DNA of 64,000 nt from NCBI GenBank assembly GCA_946894095.1, contig OX335660.1:13707001-13771000 (forward strand). Reading direction: 5' to 3'. The position numbers and the translations under genes are program-made. Positions 48,200 through 61,200 of this stretch are shown here, piece after piece; the first letter of the stretch is position 1; the number at the start of each line of letters is the position of its first letter. The notes beneath the pieces are model-generated. The model worked only from the letters and a program-made list of their open reading frames with translations. It was not told the DNA's origin and ran no database searches. This DNA comes from Incurvaria masculella (lineage: Eukaryota > Arthropoda > Insecta > Lepidoptera > Incurvariidae).

Positions 48200-48411
48200 T
48201 TTGATTTGGCCTCTCATACCTATTTGTTTTACTATTACTATTAGTCTCTACAATGTCCCTTTGTAGCGTATATTATTTACCATAAAAAAGTGTAATCATC
48301 ATGTCCCTCCGTCCCTTACTACAATCGCTGAACGCGGAACAGGCAGGGAACGCACCCATTCACCGTCGACAATCTGAAAATAACCAGCCGATACTCTAGG
48401 GTTTACAGCAG

Positions 48412-48515
48412 TATTTCTCAAAGTGGGCGATAACGGCCCCTTGGGGGCGGTAAAGGACTCAGAGGAAATTGGGGGGCATTGAAGTGGTTTAGGGGGCGAT
48501 GGCTAATTAGTGTTT
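48412..48515 (+). mobile_element. hAT-type transposon end fragment
   Basis: agtatttctcaaagtgggcg followed by ataacggccccttgggggcg resembles the 5' terminus of ZBED-related hAT elements (cagtgtttctcaaagtgg). Only one end is visible. Confidence 0.5.
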
Positions 48516-48717
48516 TTCTAATATTTTATAGAACCTACTTTAAACTAAAATGAATCCATCTACTCAAACTACATCGATTATTTAGCTAAATATTATTTTT
48601 AAAGTTTCCTAGAATTACCCTCATCAGAACTAAGAAACAAGATAATAGTAAACTCATGTGGCACGCTATAATTTTATATTTAAAATAAGTAATTTATTAA
48701 AGTAATGATTGCAACAA

Positions 48718-48882
48718 CCCGGCCGGGCTTACAACCTACCCTATAAGGGGAAGAGGACCTACAGATTTATACATTCCGATTCATAGAACAGCTCGCATTG
48801 AACGGTTCGGGGATTAAACCCACGAAGGCATTGAAGGCGAGTCCCCGCGCCACTGTGCTACCAGCCGCTACATGTTAATAGG
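48718..48882 (-). mobile_element. SINE 5' part with tRNA-like head
   Basis: The minus strand reads gctggtagcacagtggcgcg, ttcgtgggtttaatccccg and then the start of the SINE body (ggtaggttgtaagcccgg). The body's 3' part is missing. Confidence 0.65.
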
Positions 48883-49971
48883 GCTGCATTGTTTCCCAAT
48901 TAGCAGCAAATTGCATGTTGAAACTGGAGGCCTTCGGGCGCTGCATAACCGTAACATTTTCGGCATAAAAGCCAATTAGCGACAGGCCCATGATACTTTT
49001 AATTTTGTTCGAATGAGCAGATCGAAAATATTAAAATTTTCACCATAATGAGCACTTCGACAGTTTATTATATTACACTGAAAAAAAAAATTAATGAAAA
49101 CCGCTGGTATGGTGCCTCACTGAGCGTGGTTTCCCGAGGCAAGATTTATTTGGCTTTTCTAAGCACCTGTGGTCCTCAGCGCAGCCACCCATATCGGTAT
49201 GTCATACAAAAATTATACAATATATTCATAATTCTCAATCCATCTAATGTTTGTCTATAGCTTACGAAATGTTGTATCACAACAATGTAGGGAGCGATAT
49301 ATTTGATGTATAAAAGAACCATGCATGTTCGCTTATCACGCGAAAATAAAGAGAGTATATTTCCGAATAACAATCGGAAGGAAAATCCACACATCGCTCA
49401 CAAACGGAGCGTGCAGAAGAAAAATAAGAGACATAATGATCGTATTGTCCGAAACACAAAAGACTTCTGACGTACTAAAGATTAGTGCATTTACGCACTA
49501 ACATGCGCACACATATTATGTCCTGGCTTTGAAAGCATTTGTAGTGTTGTCTCATTTGGATATCTATTTAATCTTAATTACAATTTTATATCAAACATAA
49601 CATGTTACCGGTACACAGGTCGTTTTTTTAATCACTCTGTGAAATTTAAAGTTTCAATGGTGTTACATTTTTGAATGCCAAGTATATGGCATACGCCAGG
49701 ACCTCACATAAGCCCAACGACGACCAGCCCATGCTTTAGAACTTTCGCAGGGGCTGCTGAAAAATTAATTATCAGAAATAAATAATATTTTACCACATTT
49801 TTTTTATAAAACAATATTGTTTTACTGTTACTAATATTGTTTTGGGGTAGTACTGAGTTATTTATAAAACATGATATCATTCTTACGTGTAGATGCTTAT
49901 AATAGTAGTTTTAAAATTATCGCTGAAAGAGATGAAACATAGTTTGTTGAATAAAAAAAAATTTAACAAAA

Positions 49972-50570
49972 AAAATAACCGACTTCAAGGAAAAAGCACT
50001 AAAAAGTAAAAAATAGTTTTCATTTTTGTAGTTACGATTTCTGTTATTTTTTGAGTCGGCGTCAGCCGGGCACGCGCTGCGCCAATCAAGAGAACCTCCT
50101 AACCTAACCTTGGCTGACACCGACTCAAAAAATTACAGAAATCGTAACTACAAAAATGAAAATATTTTTTTACTTTTTAGTACTTTTTCCTTGAAGTCGG
50201 TTATTTTTTTTGATAATTTTTTTTATTTGTTTATTTTTAGTGAATCTGAAGTACACATACTAATTTGTACACGTCCTTTCCAATAAAACAAGAATCACCG
50301 AAATCGGTTGGCGTTATATTGAGTTATTCGTCCATTTGTCGCGCACATAAGACTTTTATGATTTTCTAATGGATATCATTGTCAGAACCTAACCAAATTA
50401 AAATGGGACCACTTGGGAAGCACTAGCTATCATTTAAAAACATAATCATCAAAATCGGTTCACCCAGGCAAAAGTTATGAGGTAACAAACATAAAAAAAA
50501 ACAAAACAAAAAAAAAACATACAGACGAATTGATAACCTCCTCCTTTTTTTAAGTCGGTTAAAAATATAG
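49972..50570 (-). mobile_element. taaccgacttc-family element, full length
   Basis: Inverted copy: starts taaccgacttcaaggaaaaa (the palindromic end), ends ctccttttttt followed by aagtcggttaaa. It includes the internal inverted repeat around a cctaacctaaccttggctg spacer. Confidence 0.85.
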
Positions 50571-50589
50571 TTTTTTGGTGCGCTCCATC

Positions 50590-50995
50590 GTATTTACCTC
50601 TGAGAAAGCTCTTTGGAGCTTTCAATCTAGAGATCCCAACCGGATTTTTTCCCACGGTTATTTTATAGCTTTTAACGTTGCGTGGACCTCACAAAGGAGG
50701 CATCCGGAGACGCCCATGAACTTTCGGATTTTCACAGGGGCTGTGATTTTCACACCATGTTTGAAGGCCCCCAGGTTGAAAAAACCTCGGCAGGGAGTCG
50801 ATTCCATAATTTACCGACCCCGTAGACCAAATATCTAGAGACACGACAGTATAATAATAAGAACAGGCGGGTTGGGACAGGTACTAAGTCTGGAACACAG
50901 AGAGCCACGAGAGGAAATCCAGGAATTAGCAGCAAAAACTTTAAGCACCACAGTTCCCTTGTGGAACAGCATATTTCCACAAGCCTAGGATAGGA
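50590..50995 (-). mobile_element. LINE 3' end fragment
   Basis: The minus-strand translation includes VYGVGKLWNRLPAEVFSTWG, the RLWNSLPAEVF-type motif near the end of LINE ORF2. The upstream 50600-50745 is related 3' sequence. Confidence 0.7.
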
Positions 50996-51345
50996 AGCCT
51001 AACACACCACATGGGAACTAGGTGCGATGCCAGGTCCTTATATTGCTCGGCTACATTGAGCTGGATAGAAAACACGGACAATGTTCATTGCCGCTTCGCC
51101 CAACGTTCATTCGGTGATGGTACCAATCGGTAACGGGTACAATTGGATAAGGAAGAGGACCTACAATTTTACGTGGAATCCGAACCACGGCCAGCCTCAA
51201 CGGTTAAAAATGTACACCCATCATCATGTACGCCAACCTAACCTACCCTAACCTAACCTAACCGCGCTCAGAGTGCTACGCCAGCTTATCGAAACGCAAG
51301 GCGTCGCACACTGAGCTACTGCTGGAGAGCAGCACAGATGGCGAC
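50996..51345 (-). mobile_element. SINE with 5S rRNA-like head containing telomere-like repeats
   Basis: Inverted copy of the 33149 type: body at 50996-51190, then head with cctaacctaacctaaccgcg, ctcagagtgctacgccagct and acactgagctactgctg. Within the head a (CCTAA)n run at about 51235-51263 has expanded from the ggttaggtt of the 5S-like motif. Confidence 0.75.
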
Positions 51346-52212
51346 AGCTCCTCGCGAAGAAGAACACGAGCAAATTGGTTTTCTCTTTGGCGGAAAACCA
51401 GAGTGAACCTCTGCAATTTTTGCATTCTGCATTGTGCGTTCTGAATTCTGCGTTCTGACCATATCTGAAAATGAAAATGAAAATGAAAATGTTTATTATT
51501 GATAAATGCTTAGTCTATATACAATCGGATAGCTTATACTTATTTAATTTCTTAATACTATGCTATACTAATTAGTAAATATAAGTAATGTTAATTAATT
51601 TAATGAATGTAAAGAAAGAATAGTGAAAGTAATGAATAACAAAAAAAAATGCAAGTAAAATAAGATAACTTAAATAAAATAAACAGCATTATCAACAAAA
51701 GGACCAAACACAGCTATGACTAGGCTGACATATTACTAATGCTAGTCGCTGATTTTAAGTTTGGCCTGTTTCTTATAAGTGACGTGTTGTAATAATTGTG
51801 GTTATATTAGGTATAAAACTCAAGATAAAAAAAGACAAACCAGTACATACATATATCACACAAATAGGTACTAACAATTTAAAGTTGAAAATATTTATTA
51901 TAAATATGTTAATATTTATTTTATTCTCAATGTAGATTTTTTAATATAATCTCGAACAAACTTTACAAAACAATATTTATCTCAATCAACTAACGATGAA
52001 TGACAAAAAATATTCCTCAGCGACACTTCTACAAAGGAGGTCACACATACCCGACATAGATACCCGTCTTCCCAGAAATTGTATACCCCCTATACCCAGA
52101 TGAATACGGTGCGCAATTAAGTTATCGATTGTCTCGCGATCAAACAACAAGCATTGAATGCAATTGTTCGCGACCACGTAGTCGGTTTGAACAGGTGTCA
52201 ACCATACACTGA

Positions 52213-52262
52213 TGTTTGTATAAATATGAGTTTATAAATGGCCCGCTGATGTATAGTGTCAC
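52213..52262 (+). promoter_or_regulatory. Fibroin light chain promoter: forkhead-like site and two TATA boxes
   Basis: TGTTTGT at 52213-52219 fits a forkhead core and runs into TATAAATA at 52219-52226. A second TATAAAT lies at 52233-52239. The ATG at 52296 leaves a leader of roughly 35-45 bases. Silk genes of Bombyx are known to be driven by the forkhead factor SGF1 and by homeodomain/POU factors. The motifs are seen; factor binding is inferred. Confidence 0.6.
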
Positions 52263-52295
52263 CTTATTGGTCACCGTGTGTCCTCCTGATAAGCG

Positions 52296-55200
52296 ATGCT
52301 GCCCCTCCTATTGGTATTATTCGTTGCGCAGGTATGTTTTGAGGGCTGATTATTTGTGATTAAGGGCTGATTTTGCAATGGTCAGATAAACAGCCAGATA
52401 ACTATTCGACGGATTTATTTACGCTTCTGCTTATCCATACGATATAGTAAGTTCATATGTTTATTAGTAAAATTATCGTCAGATAATTGTGATAGAAGAT
52501 ATAATTCTCCGGCAATGACTATTCGTCTTTTGAGAAACGTGAATTTGTACTATCAGTCCGATAAGTACTATCTGAGGATTGAAAAATTGGCCCTAAGACT
52601 TTTTATTTTATTTTACGGCTTCATTTAATGGCGTATTTGTACGAAATTAGTAATTCATAAAATTAAACAGAAAAGCAGGCTATGGCTCTTAAAGAATATG
52701 GGTTGTTAAAGGCCTCATAGCCCATACGTCAACCAGGTATTCCTTGGCCTATTTGTTGAAGCATAAAAAGTAACTAACAATGTTTTGTACGGTTTGAAAA
52801 AATCTTCCTTCCCAAACAATTTTGTGAACACAAAAAAATGTCGTCTTTTTTTCAACCGATTTGAAGTACCGTCGTTTACGGCACTATCTAGTCAATCTGT
52901 CCGCGTATCCTATTTGGGTACAATTTCTCGCAACAAGTAGGTATGTTCAAATATTCAATCAAGCGACATCTGTCTGCGTGAGACGGGACCGCCCAATTCG
53001 AACAAATTGGGGGCAAACACTGACAGCAGCGTTGAGCGACATTGGGCTTAGGGCTGTCTCGCGAGTAGCACATTTTGCCCCGAAAAAATATATAGCGAAA
53101 TGTTTATTACCAGCGAAATAGTTTATTTTTATTGAATGCTCCAGTCTCTTCGCGCAATTGTATTTGTGACCGAAATGCTCGGCTGTAAGTCTTGTTAGGT
53201 GATCTGTCGTTGCTCTATTTCTTTTAATGTACATATATATTGTTGAGCGGTACTAAACTTTCTGTCCATCCATGGGTTGATCGCAAGGAGATTAGTTGAA
53301 AGCATGATGATATAAATTTCTGTTAATTTAAAATCAATCATAATTTAATATCGAAAACCTTTAAAAATTACGGAAAACCAATTTGAATGGTAAACATTGT
53401 GGATGAATGAGAGTGAAAAAGAAAAAAGAAATGAAAAAAAATCGGTACGTACGTATATCTGATGTATGTATGTGTGTGTGTGTGAGAGAGGATATGAAAG
53501 GGTGTATTTGAGTGTGTGCGATCGAGGTGTGAGAAAAAAAGTAGAGCCAAATCGAGCCTTATATCTTTTGTCTTTGCAAATAATATTTTCTTAAGAACTC
53601 CTTAAAATTTACCTTGGACCGTGCCTGACATCGCATTTGTAATATTAGTATAGTTGGTACGGATCAAATCTTCTTTCCTCAATCGCTTTACAACATGAGG
53701 AGCAATACAATTTATTGACTACTAGCTGAGGTACCCGGCTCCGCTCGGGTCAATGTCGTTTCGGACTGATGTCAGGCTGATCAAACATTTTATGTAATAT
53801 ACCAGAAGCGATAAACGTATCTATTTTCATTTAGGAATCAATTTATAACAACCAAATGTGCATTTTTAAATATATTATCAATTTTTATTGTAGTCATAAT
53901 GCACAATTTTGGCTATAATGGCTTATACATAAGATATATATATATAGATTCTGTGACGGGCTTTTTTGTAGGACTATTTAAGATAAACATTTCCATCATA
54001 CATTACATATGTGTAACTCGCCAGAATAGCTCGCAGATGGTAGATTTTTTCCTACTTACTTGATATTTTGGAAAATTCACACAATATCTTTATAAATTGT
54101 AGCTTATGTATTATTCTGATGTACAAGCTATATTAATGTAAAGTTTCATTAAAATCCATTCAGTAGCTTTTACGTGAAAGGGTAACAAACATCCATCCAT
54201 ACTTACAAACTTTCGCGTTTATAATATTAGTAGGATGATGTTCTGGCCCTACATAATGATAGTTATTAAAATACGAGTTTACAAGCACAATGCTCAAAAA
54301 TGGCGTGGTGGTTTTCAGAGCGCCTTCGGGGCAAGCTCGGTCCTCGTGCGTACGCAGCCCATCGAGGATGCTCCGTACTCCATCGACGACCCCAGCTCTC
54401 CAATAAACGCGTAAGTATCAAATAATAAAGTAAGTTAAAAAGTACACGTATGCCGTTCACACCATAGACTTAGCCCCGGTTGCACGAAGAGACGGCTGAG
54501 TTAATCAATGTTCAAACAGGTCACTTTTAGTGATCCGTATAGAGTTCCTTCCATACTGTCCACACAAAGTGACGTGTTTTATCATACTTTGACGTTGATT
54601 TTGATTTTTTATCCTTTCGTGCACTCGGCCCTTATTAGAATGTAAAGACTTACAGAGTCAACTGACGGATGTGACCAAAATCGTTTCATACAAAATGCAC
54701 TGAAATTTAATTTTTTACTCGAAAACGTTTCTAAATCGCTGTGTAGCTTCAAAACATCGATATAAGATTTCAGATAACGATGTAAAGTTATGTGTTAAGT
54801 TTTACTTTGAAAAATTTAGGAAAATACTCCGGCATTTTGAAAAATCTTCATAAACGAGGTCGCCACACGCAGCAAAAGCAAAACTAAGAAAATCTAGAAA
54901 GGAGAATAAGAAAGAAGAAATATATATGTATGTCGGCCGTGAAGCAAGGACACATTCATTGAAGAAAGAGCCCAGTAAAAAGAACTACTTTACGAATATA
55001 CTGCAAGGCTGGACCCGAACAAGCAAAACATACCATTCGCGGGTATTGCCTCTACCAATTTCGCCTACGGCTGTATACCCATAATTTGGAATTCTCCTAC
55101 AGTCCCTCCTCCCGTTATGAATGCCTCGTACTAACACAGTGTTTAAGGTGGCCCAACCCGCTCATCTCCCCATACAAAAGGGGAAAGAAGATCACGCCCA

Positions 55201-58200
55201 TATTTCATGTCAGAGATCCAAAATTTTGCTCAAAATAGCTTTATTCGATCGAACTAGATGTCTGATGACCATTGGCATTGTAAAATTGTGGTTGGTTTCC
55301 AAGTTATAAGGTCCGAAAGTTCGAATTTTTCGCGCGTTTTATACAATAACTTTGGAGTTGGATTACGCAATGATAAAGTAAGAACATCGTAAAAAGATTA
55401 GTCATCAGACATAGCTTATTTAATCAAGATTTATGATCTATTTGGTTTTTGTTAGATTTTTTACTATAGCGGTCGTGGTTTACTTTTAGCTATAAGTCGT
55501 TTTGAAATTAAAATTTTCGTAAATCTTACCAAATCATACACTATGCACATTGTCTTTTTTGTGGACATGTTGCATCTTCCTCATCACGGAGCCTGTCTTA
55601 TTCTTTGAAAGAGAGAAGGTCCCAGAGCGCAACAGCACGGTTTTTACCGTGCCCGCGAATGAGTTAGGCCCGCCGGGTTGGGCCGCCTTAAGAAGTTTAT
55701 TGAACGCTTCGGCTCTTTCCTCGATTAATGTTTCCTTGCTTCACGGTCGATTATACATATATACATATCATATTCCTTGGAATAAGCGACGTACCTGCTT
55801 AGTACGAAAAATTATATTTACTCAAGAAAAATGTAGTTTATTTTGCACATTTTAACGGTGGTAATCGTTATCATTAAGAAATTTTTACCAATTACAGTTT
55901 ACGTTGGAATAGCAAATATCTAGAAATATTTAGGAAATTACTACGGCATTTTGAAAAATCTTCTGCACCTACGCAGCAAAAGCAAAACTAAGAAAAGCAT
56001 AATTGGTTTTCTTGGCATATTTTCTAGAAAGAAGAAAAATATAGTTTATTTTGCACATTTTTAACCGACTTCAAAAAAGGAGGAGGTTATCAATTCGTCT
56101 GTATGTTTTTTTTTTATTTGGTTAAGTTCAATGATCCATGAGAAAATCATATAAGTCTTAAATTTGTATTAAAATGTGCGCGACAAATGGACGAATAACT
56201 CAATATAACGCCAACCGATTTCGGTGGTTCTTTTTTTATTGGAAAGGACGTGTACAAATTAGTAAGTGTACTTCAGATTCACTAAAAATAAACAAATAAA
56301 AAAAAATAAAAAAAAATAACCGACTTCAAAGAAAAAGCACTAAAAAGTAAAAAAAAATGGCATTTGGTTGCCAAGATGGTTTTCATCGTACGTCAGCAAT
56401 CGCTGTCAGGCTGTAGTTGTTGGTGGGAATCGTGCGAACTTTGTAGGTATTTCATCAGGTGTCCCACAGGGTTCACATCTGGGTCCGCTGTTATACAACG
56501 TATACACTTACGATGTATACATATGGGTCAGATCTTCTGAGTGTCTATTCTACGCTGATGAAAGTAACATTTTCGCAGCGGTAAGAAGCACTGAAGACTG
56601 CTTAAAACTTCAGGAGGACTTAAACCGGATCGGGTCCTACTGCAAAGATACCAGGATATCTATCAATGTTGGTAAATGCGAAACTATCTCTTTCACAAGA
56701 AACAGGAATCCTATTGTATTCAACTACACTCTAAACAACATTGCCTTACGGAGAGTTGCAGTAGCCCGCGATCTGGGAGTCATGATTGACAGCAAATGCA
56801 TATATATTGAACACATCGAGAAAGCCGTGAACAGGGCGTACCGTAACTTGGGATTCGTACTCCGAGTTTGCAAGCCTTTCCAGGATGTTGAATGTTTAAG
56901 ACTTGTCTACTTTGCTTATGTGCGTAGTGTCCTGGAGTTTGCCTGTAGTGTTTGGTCACCTCAATATGCCGTGTACAAAGATCGCCTGGAGCGCATTCAG
57001 AAAATATTTGTAAAACATTTAAATTACCGTTGTGGGCGATCTTTTGAGACATACGAGCAATCACTCCGTTTTCATAGACTTCAACCACTCGAGGAACGGC
57101 GAATAGTTACTGACATGGCATTGCTCCACGACGTTGCGAGCGGTGGGGTTGACTGTCCTGAACTCGTAAACGCTGTGCAACTACATGTACCTGCTCGATA
57201 TACACGTGATGTGGACCTCTTACACGTGAGAAAGTTTCGCAGAAACTATACCAGCAACACACCTTTAAATCGAATTGCCGTTCTTTACAATACTTATTTT
57301 ACATCCATCTCATAAATAAATAAATACATTTTTAACCGACTTCAAAAAAGGAGGAGGTTATAAATTCGTCCGTATGTTTTTTTTGTTTTTTTTTTATGTT
57401 TGTTACCTCATAACTTTTGCCTGGGTGAACCGATTTTACTGATTATTTTTTTAAATGAAAGCTAGTGCTTCCCAAGTGGTCCCATTTTAATTTGGTTAAG
57501 TTCTGACAATGATATCCATGAGAAAATCATATAAGTCTTAAATTTGTATTAAGATGTGTGCGACAAATGGACGAATAACTCAATATAACGCCAACCGATT
57601 TCGGTGATTCTTTTTTTATTGGAAAGGACGTGTACAAATTAGTAAGTATACTTCAGATTCACTAAAAATAAATAAAAAAAATTTACAAAAAAAATAACCG
57701 ACTTTAAAGAAAAAGCACTAAAAAGTAAAAAATAATTGCCATTTTTGTAGTTACGATTTTTGTTAATTTTTGAGTCGGTGTCAGCCAAGGTAGGCAAGGT
57801 TCTCTTGATTGGCGCATCGCGTGCCCGGCTGACGCCGACTCAAAAATTAACAAAAATCGTAACTACAAAAATGGCAATTTTTTTTTACTTTTTAGTGCTT
57901 TTTCTTTGAAGTCGGTTATTTTTTTTGTTAATTTTTTTACGGTGTTACATAATCGTTATCATTAAGATGTTTTGTACCAATTAAATTTTACGTTGGAATA
58001 GTAAATATCTAGCAATAGTGTGCAAACATGGCCATGGGTCAGCATGCCGTTTTTAGGGTTCAGTACCCAAAGGGTGCCAACGGAACGCTATTACCAAGCC
58101 TCCGCTGTCCTTCCGTCCACCCGTCCGTCCGTCTGTCACAGGGCTGTATCTCATGAACCGTAATAGGTAGACAGTTGAAATTTTCATAGAGTATGTATTT

Positions 58201-61200
58201 ATTTTTATACAACTAGGTAACATTGAAAAATAATAAAAATGTATATGCAAAAACCGTGATTGTTTGCGTTAAATCTTGTACTTGAGTTTTTTTTTTCGTT
58301 TATTTTGTCGTTTACGTCTTGTGTTGTCATCTCATCTGCAGGAATCTGGGGCGCGCGGTATTCGAGGAATTTATAGATGCTTCCGAATTGCCCTTCTATG
58401 GATCGATGATAACGACAATCATGTTTGATTTGGCCAACCAGCCCGATAAACTGTCCAAGTCCGTGGCAGCCTGCGAGATAATCAGCATATTCGGGGAAGA
58501 ACTCTCTGGCAGAAACGGAGATCCTTGTACCTTCGCTGAGGTAAGCACAGACACATTATCCGTGAGATATGTAAAAGGTAAGGTAATGATATGCCCTTTC
58601 ATACAACTCTGTCGCCTGTTGCGGTATTCTGATATTCTGTTGTTTGCGGTTTTTATGCAATTCTTGCACGGTTTTACCACCCAATTGGGCATTTTTGGGG
58701 CTAATAGCAAGATGCGACGCGTGACCACAGCGAGCGGCTGTCTGGCGACAAAGTGGTGTGCCCGCGACGCATAGAACAGCACTTTTGTTGCTACATTTAT
58801 GTTGTATGGAAGAGGTTGTCCTTACGTAGTAATATTTATATTAATGCATTATCCAGCTTTTACATGGCTTAAACTCTGACAATAAAACTATTAAATGTTT
58901 AATGCTTAAATCATCGCAAAACCACGTTGTATTTCTTACAACTTCCTGGTTGACTGTCGTCAATGTGTTTCCAAAAAAGGGTGCATTACCAGGGGGGTTA
59001 CCATGGTAAATAACTCGCCAGGTTAATAGCAGGTGAACAGGTAAAATATTGATAAAATCTGACGTTTCGTTGCAATTCGTATCATGCCAGAGGGCCAATT
59101 TCAGTACACTTGGCCAAATAACACGTCGTTTGGCAGTTAGCATGGTACGAAATGCAACTAAATGTCAGACTCAATTACTCTCTGGCCTGTGCACTTGTTA
59201 TTCACCCGGCGATTTAACTTACCATGGTAAGTCCTCTAAGACTAACTCTGCGTTTGCGCAAACCAATTTTTATGGGAAATCGTCGAGATTTTTTTCATCT
59301 TGTTTTGTTAAGGCCCTGGTACTAGCCAAATCGCAAAGTTAGACGAGGCACCCCAAGTTAACTAACTAAGTCTGACGATTATAAGTGTCATTCTTATAAT
59401 ATATGATTCCTTGTCTAGACATCGAATTATTTTCGTTAATGTATGTTTCCTTTTTCTATACAAAATACATTGCGGAAACGGTGTCCATTTCCGAACTTTT
59501 TTGACTAAATGTAGAAATCTAAAAGCAAATGGATTTTTTTGTTTATGCATATATGCTGTTTTTGCTTATATCTAGAAATCGAATTACTTTCAGATTTCTA
59601 ATGAGAAAAATCAACTATTTTATTTTTATTATTATTTAAATAAATGATGGAATAAAAAAATATTAATAATCCATTATCAGTCTGGAGTTCTATTTGGATT
59701 TGCTGAAGAGTTTCACTACATATTATTACATTTGTTAAAAAGTGCATTTGTATGGCGCGAGTAGTTGGCTAGTCCTAGCGCCTTAAACCTCGACAGTTAT
59801 CATAAATTGTGCATTTCAGTTAATCAACGCAATTGTTGAAGCATCAGCTAGCGGAAACCATAAGCTAATCAAGGGACCCTTGGGAAAGTATATTGGTCGC
59901 CTGGAATACAACATCGATGCAATTACCTCGGTCGCCAGGAACTCCGAACAGCTTCGTTACCAGGTATCGAGTAATTTTATTAAAATATGAAGTCTGTCGT
60001 GAAGTCACAGGAAATCTAAGATTTGAAAATTTTAAGAAATGCATTCTTTGTCCATTGGCCAAGGCACAATTTTGCACGGCGACTGCGAAATCGTCTTCCA
60101 GGCCCTAACGTTTCCCACCCCTAAACGTTGTCAGATATTTTTATCATTTCAGAAAGCTTCATTCTATGCCCGTATGTTTTGACTTTTTTGTAAATATCTG
60201 TATTGTTCAGTAAAAAAAAAAACGAAAATGAACGTAAAAAAAAGACAACTTTTTTCAATGTTTATAAGCGAATATTTTCCAATCTAAATGGTATATTAAA
60301 AAAGACATAAAGGCATAGATTTCTACAATATGTTTTCGAATTCAAAATTTTAAAAACCTAGTAAAACATTAAGAGCATGGAAACAGATATCGCCCGTAGT
60401 ATTGGGAACTGATAGGGTAACGACTTTGTCAACATACAAAAATAATTCACCATCACAGATTCTGGTTCTCACGATCGAACGATGTTTTCAGGTAGGCCCA
60501 CGTGGCAACTGCGCAGGCGGTGGCCGCAGATACCAGTTCGAGAGCAGCTGGGATAATTTCCTAGCTTCCCTCAACCCATTCCAGATTTCGTAAGACATTT
60601 GCATTTATTATTCTGTATCCTGTACTGTCGCCGCCTCATCTTTTCATCGCAGATTGCTTGCGAACCTATTGTTTATTGTTTTGGAATTATCACCTTGCAG
60701 GCATAGAGACATTTCGTTGTAAATAGGTACATACATCAATACAAATTCATTGCATTGATTGTATTTAGTTCCATTAGGGCGTAAGTGAAAGCAAGTTTTA
60801 TTATTTTTAAATAAGTAGTTTGTGTCTACAATTTCACGAATATCTTATGCGAACGGACTACGAGGAGGGCGATAATTTCCAACCCACGTTATTTTCCCAA
60901 TTTCGCACCAGTAGGTCGATGGAGTCGTGTGATTAATGATTTTACTCACCTCTCATTCAGTGTTCTTCCATCACTTGCATCACCTAGATATTAAGGTGGG
61001 CCTTCCCACCCAACTCCCCATAAAAACGTGTAAAGGAGATCATGTGCACATTTTATCGAACAAGATGCTTGATGACCATTGACATTGTAAAATTGTGTTT
61101 GGTTGTGGTTGGTTATAAGGACCGAAAGTTCGATTTTTCGCGCATTTCATACAATAAGTTCGGACGTGGATTGATCAACGATAACACAAAAATCATAGTC

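Larger units (their letters stand above)
48199..52212. other. Intergenic between the unknown gene and Fib-L; repeats only
   Basis: Holds a hAT-type end fragment, a headed SINE (-), LINE scraps (49094-49186, 50590-50990), a taaccgacttc-family element and a 5S-headed SINE. 51341-52212 is AT-rich with a tgaaaa pentuplet run at 51470-51490 and no gene. Confidence 0.6.

Noticed and set aside
55550..55855. 101-codon open frame
   Set aside because: Lies across a TTAA-MITE and the broken tRNA-Leu MITE; no family match.
58319..58774. 151-codon frame as an intronless gene
   Set aside because: It is Fib-L exon 3 with reading continued into the intron on the right and preceding intron on the left.
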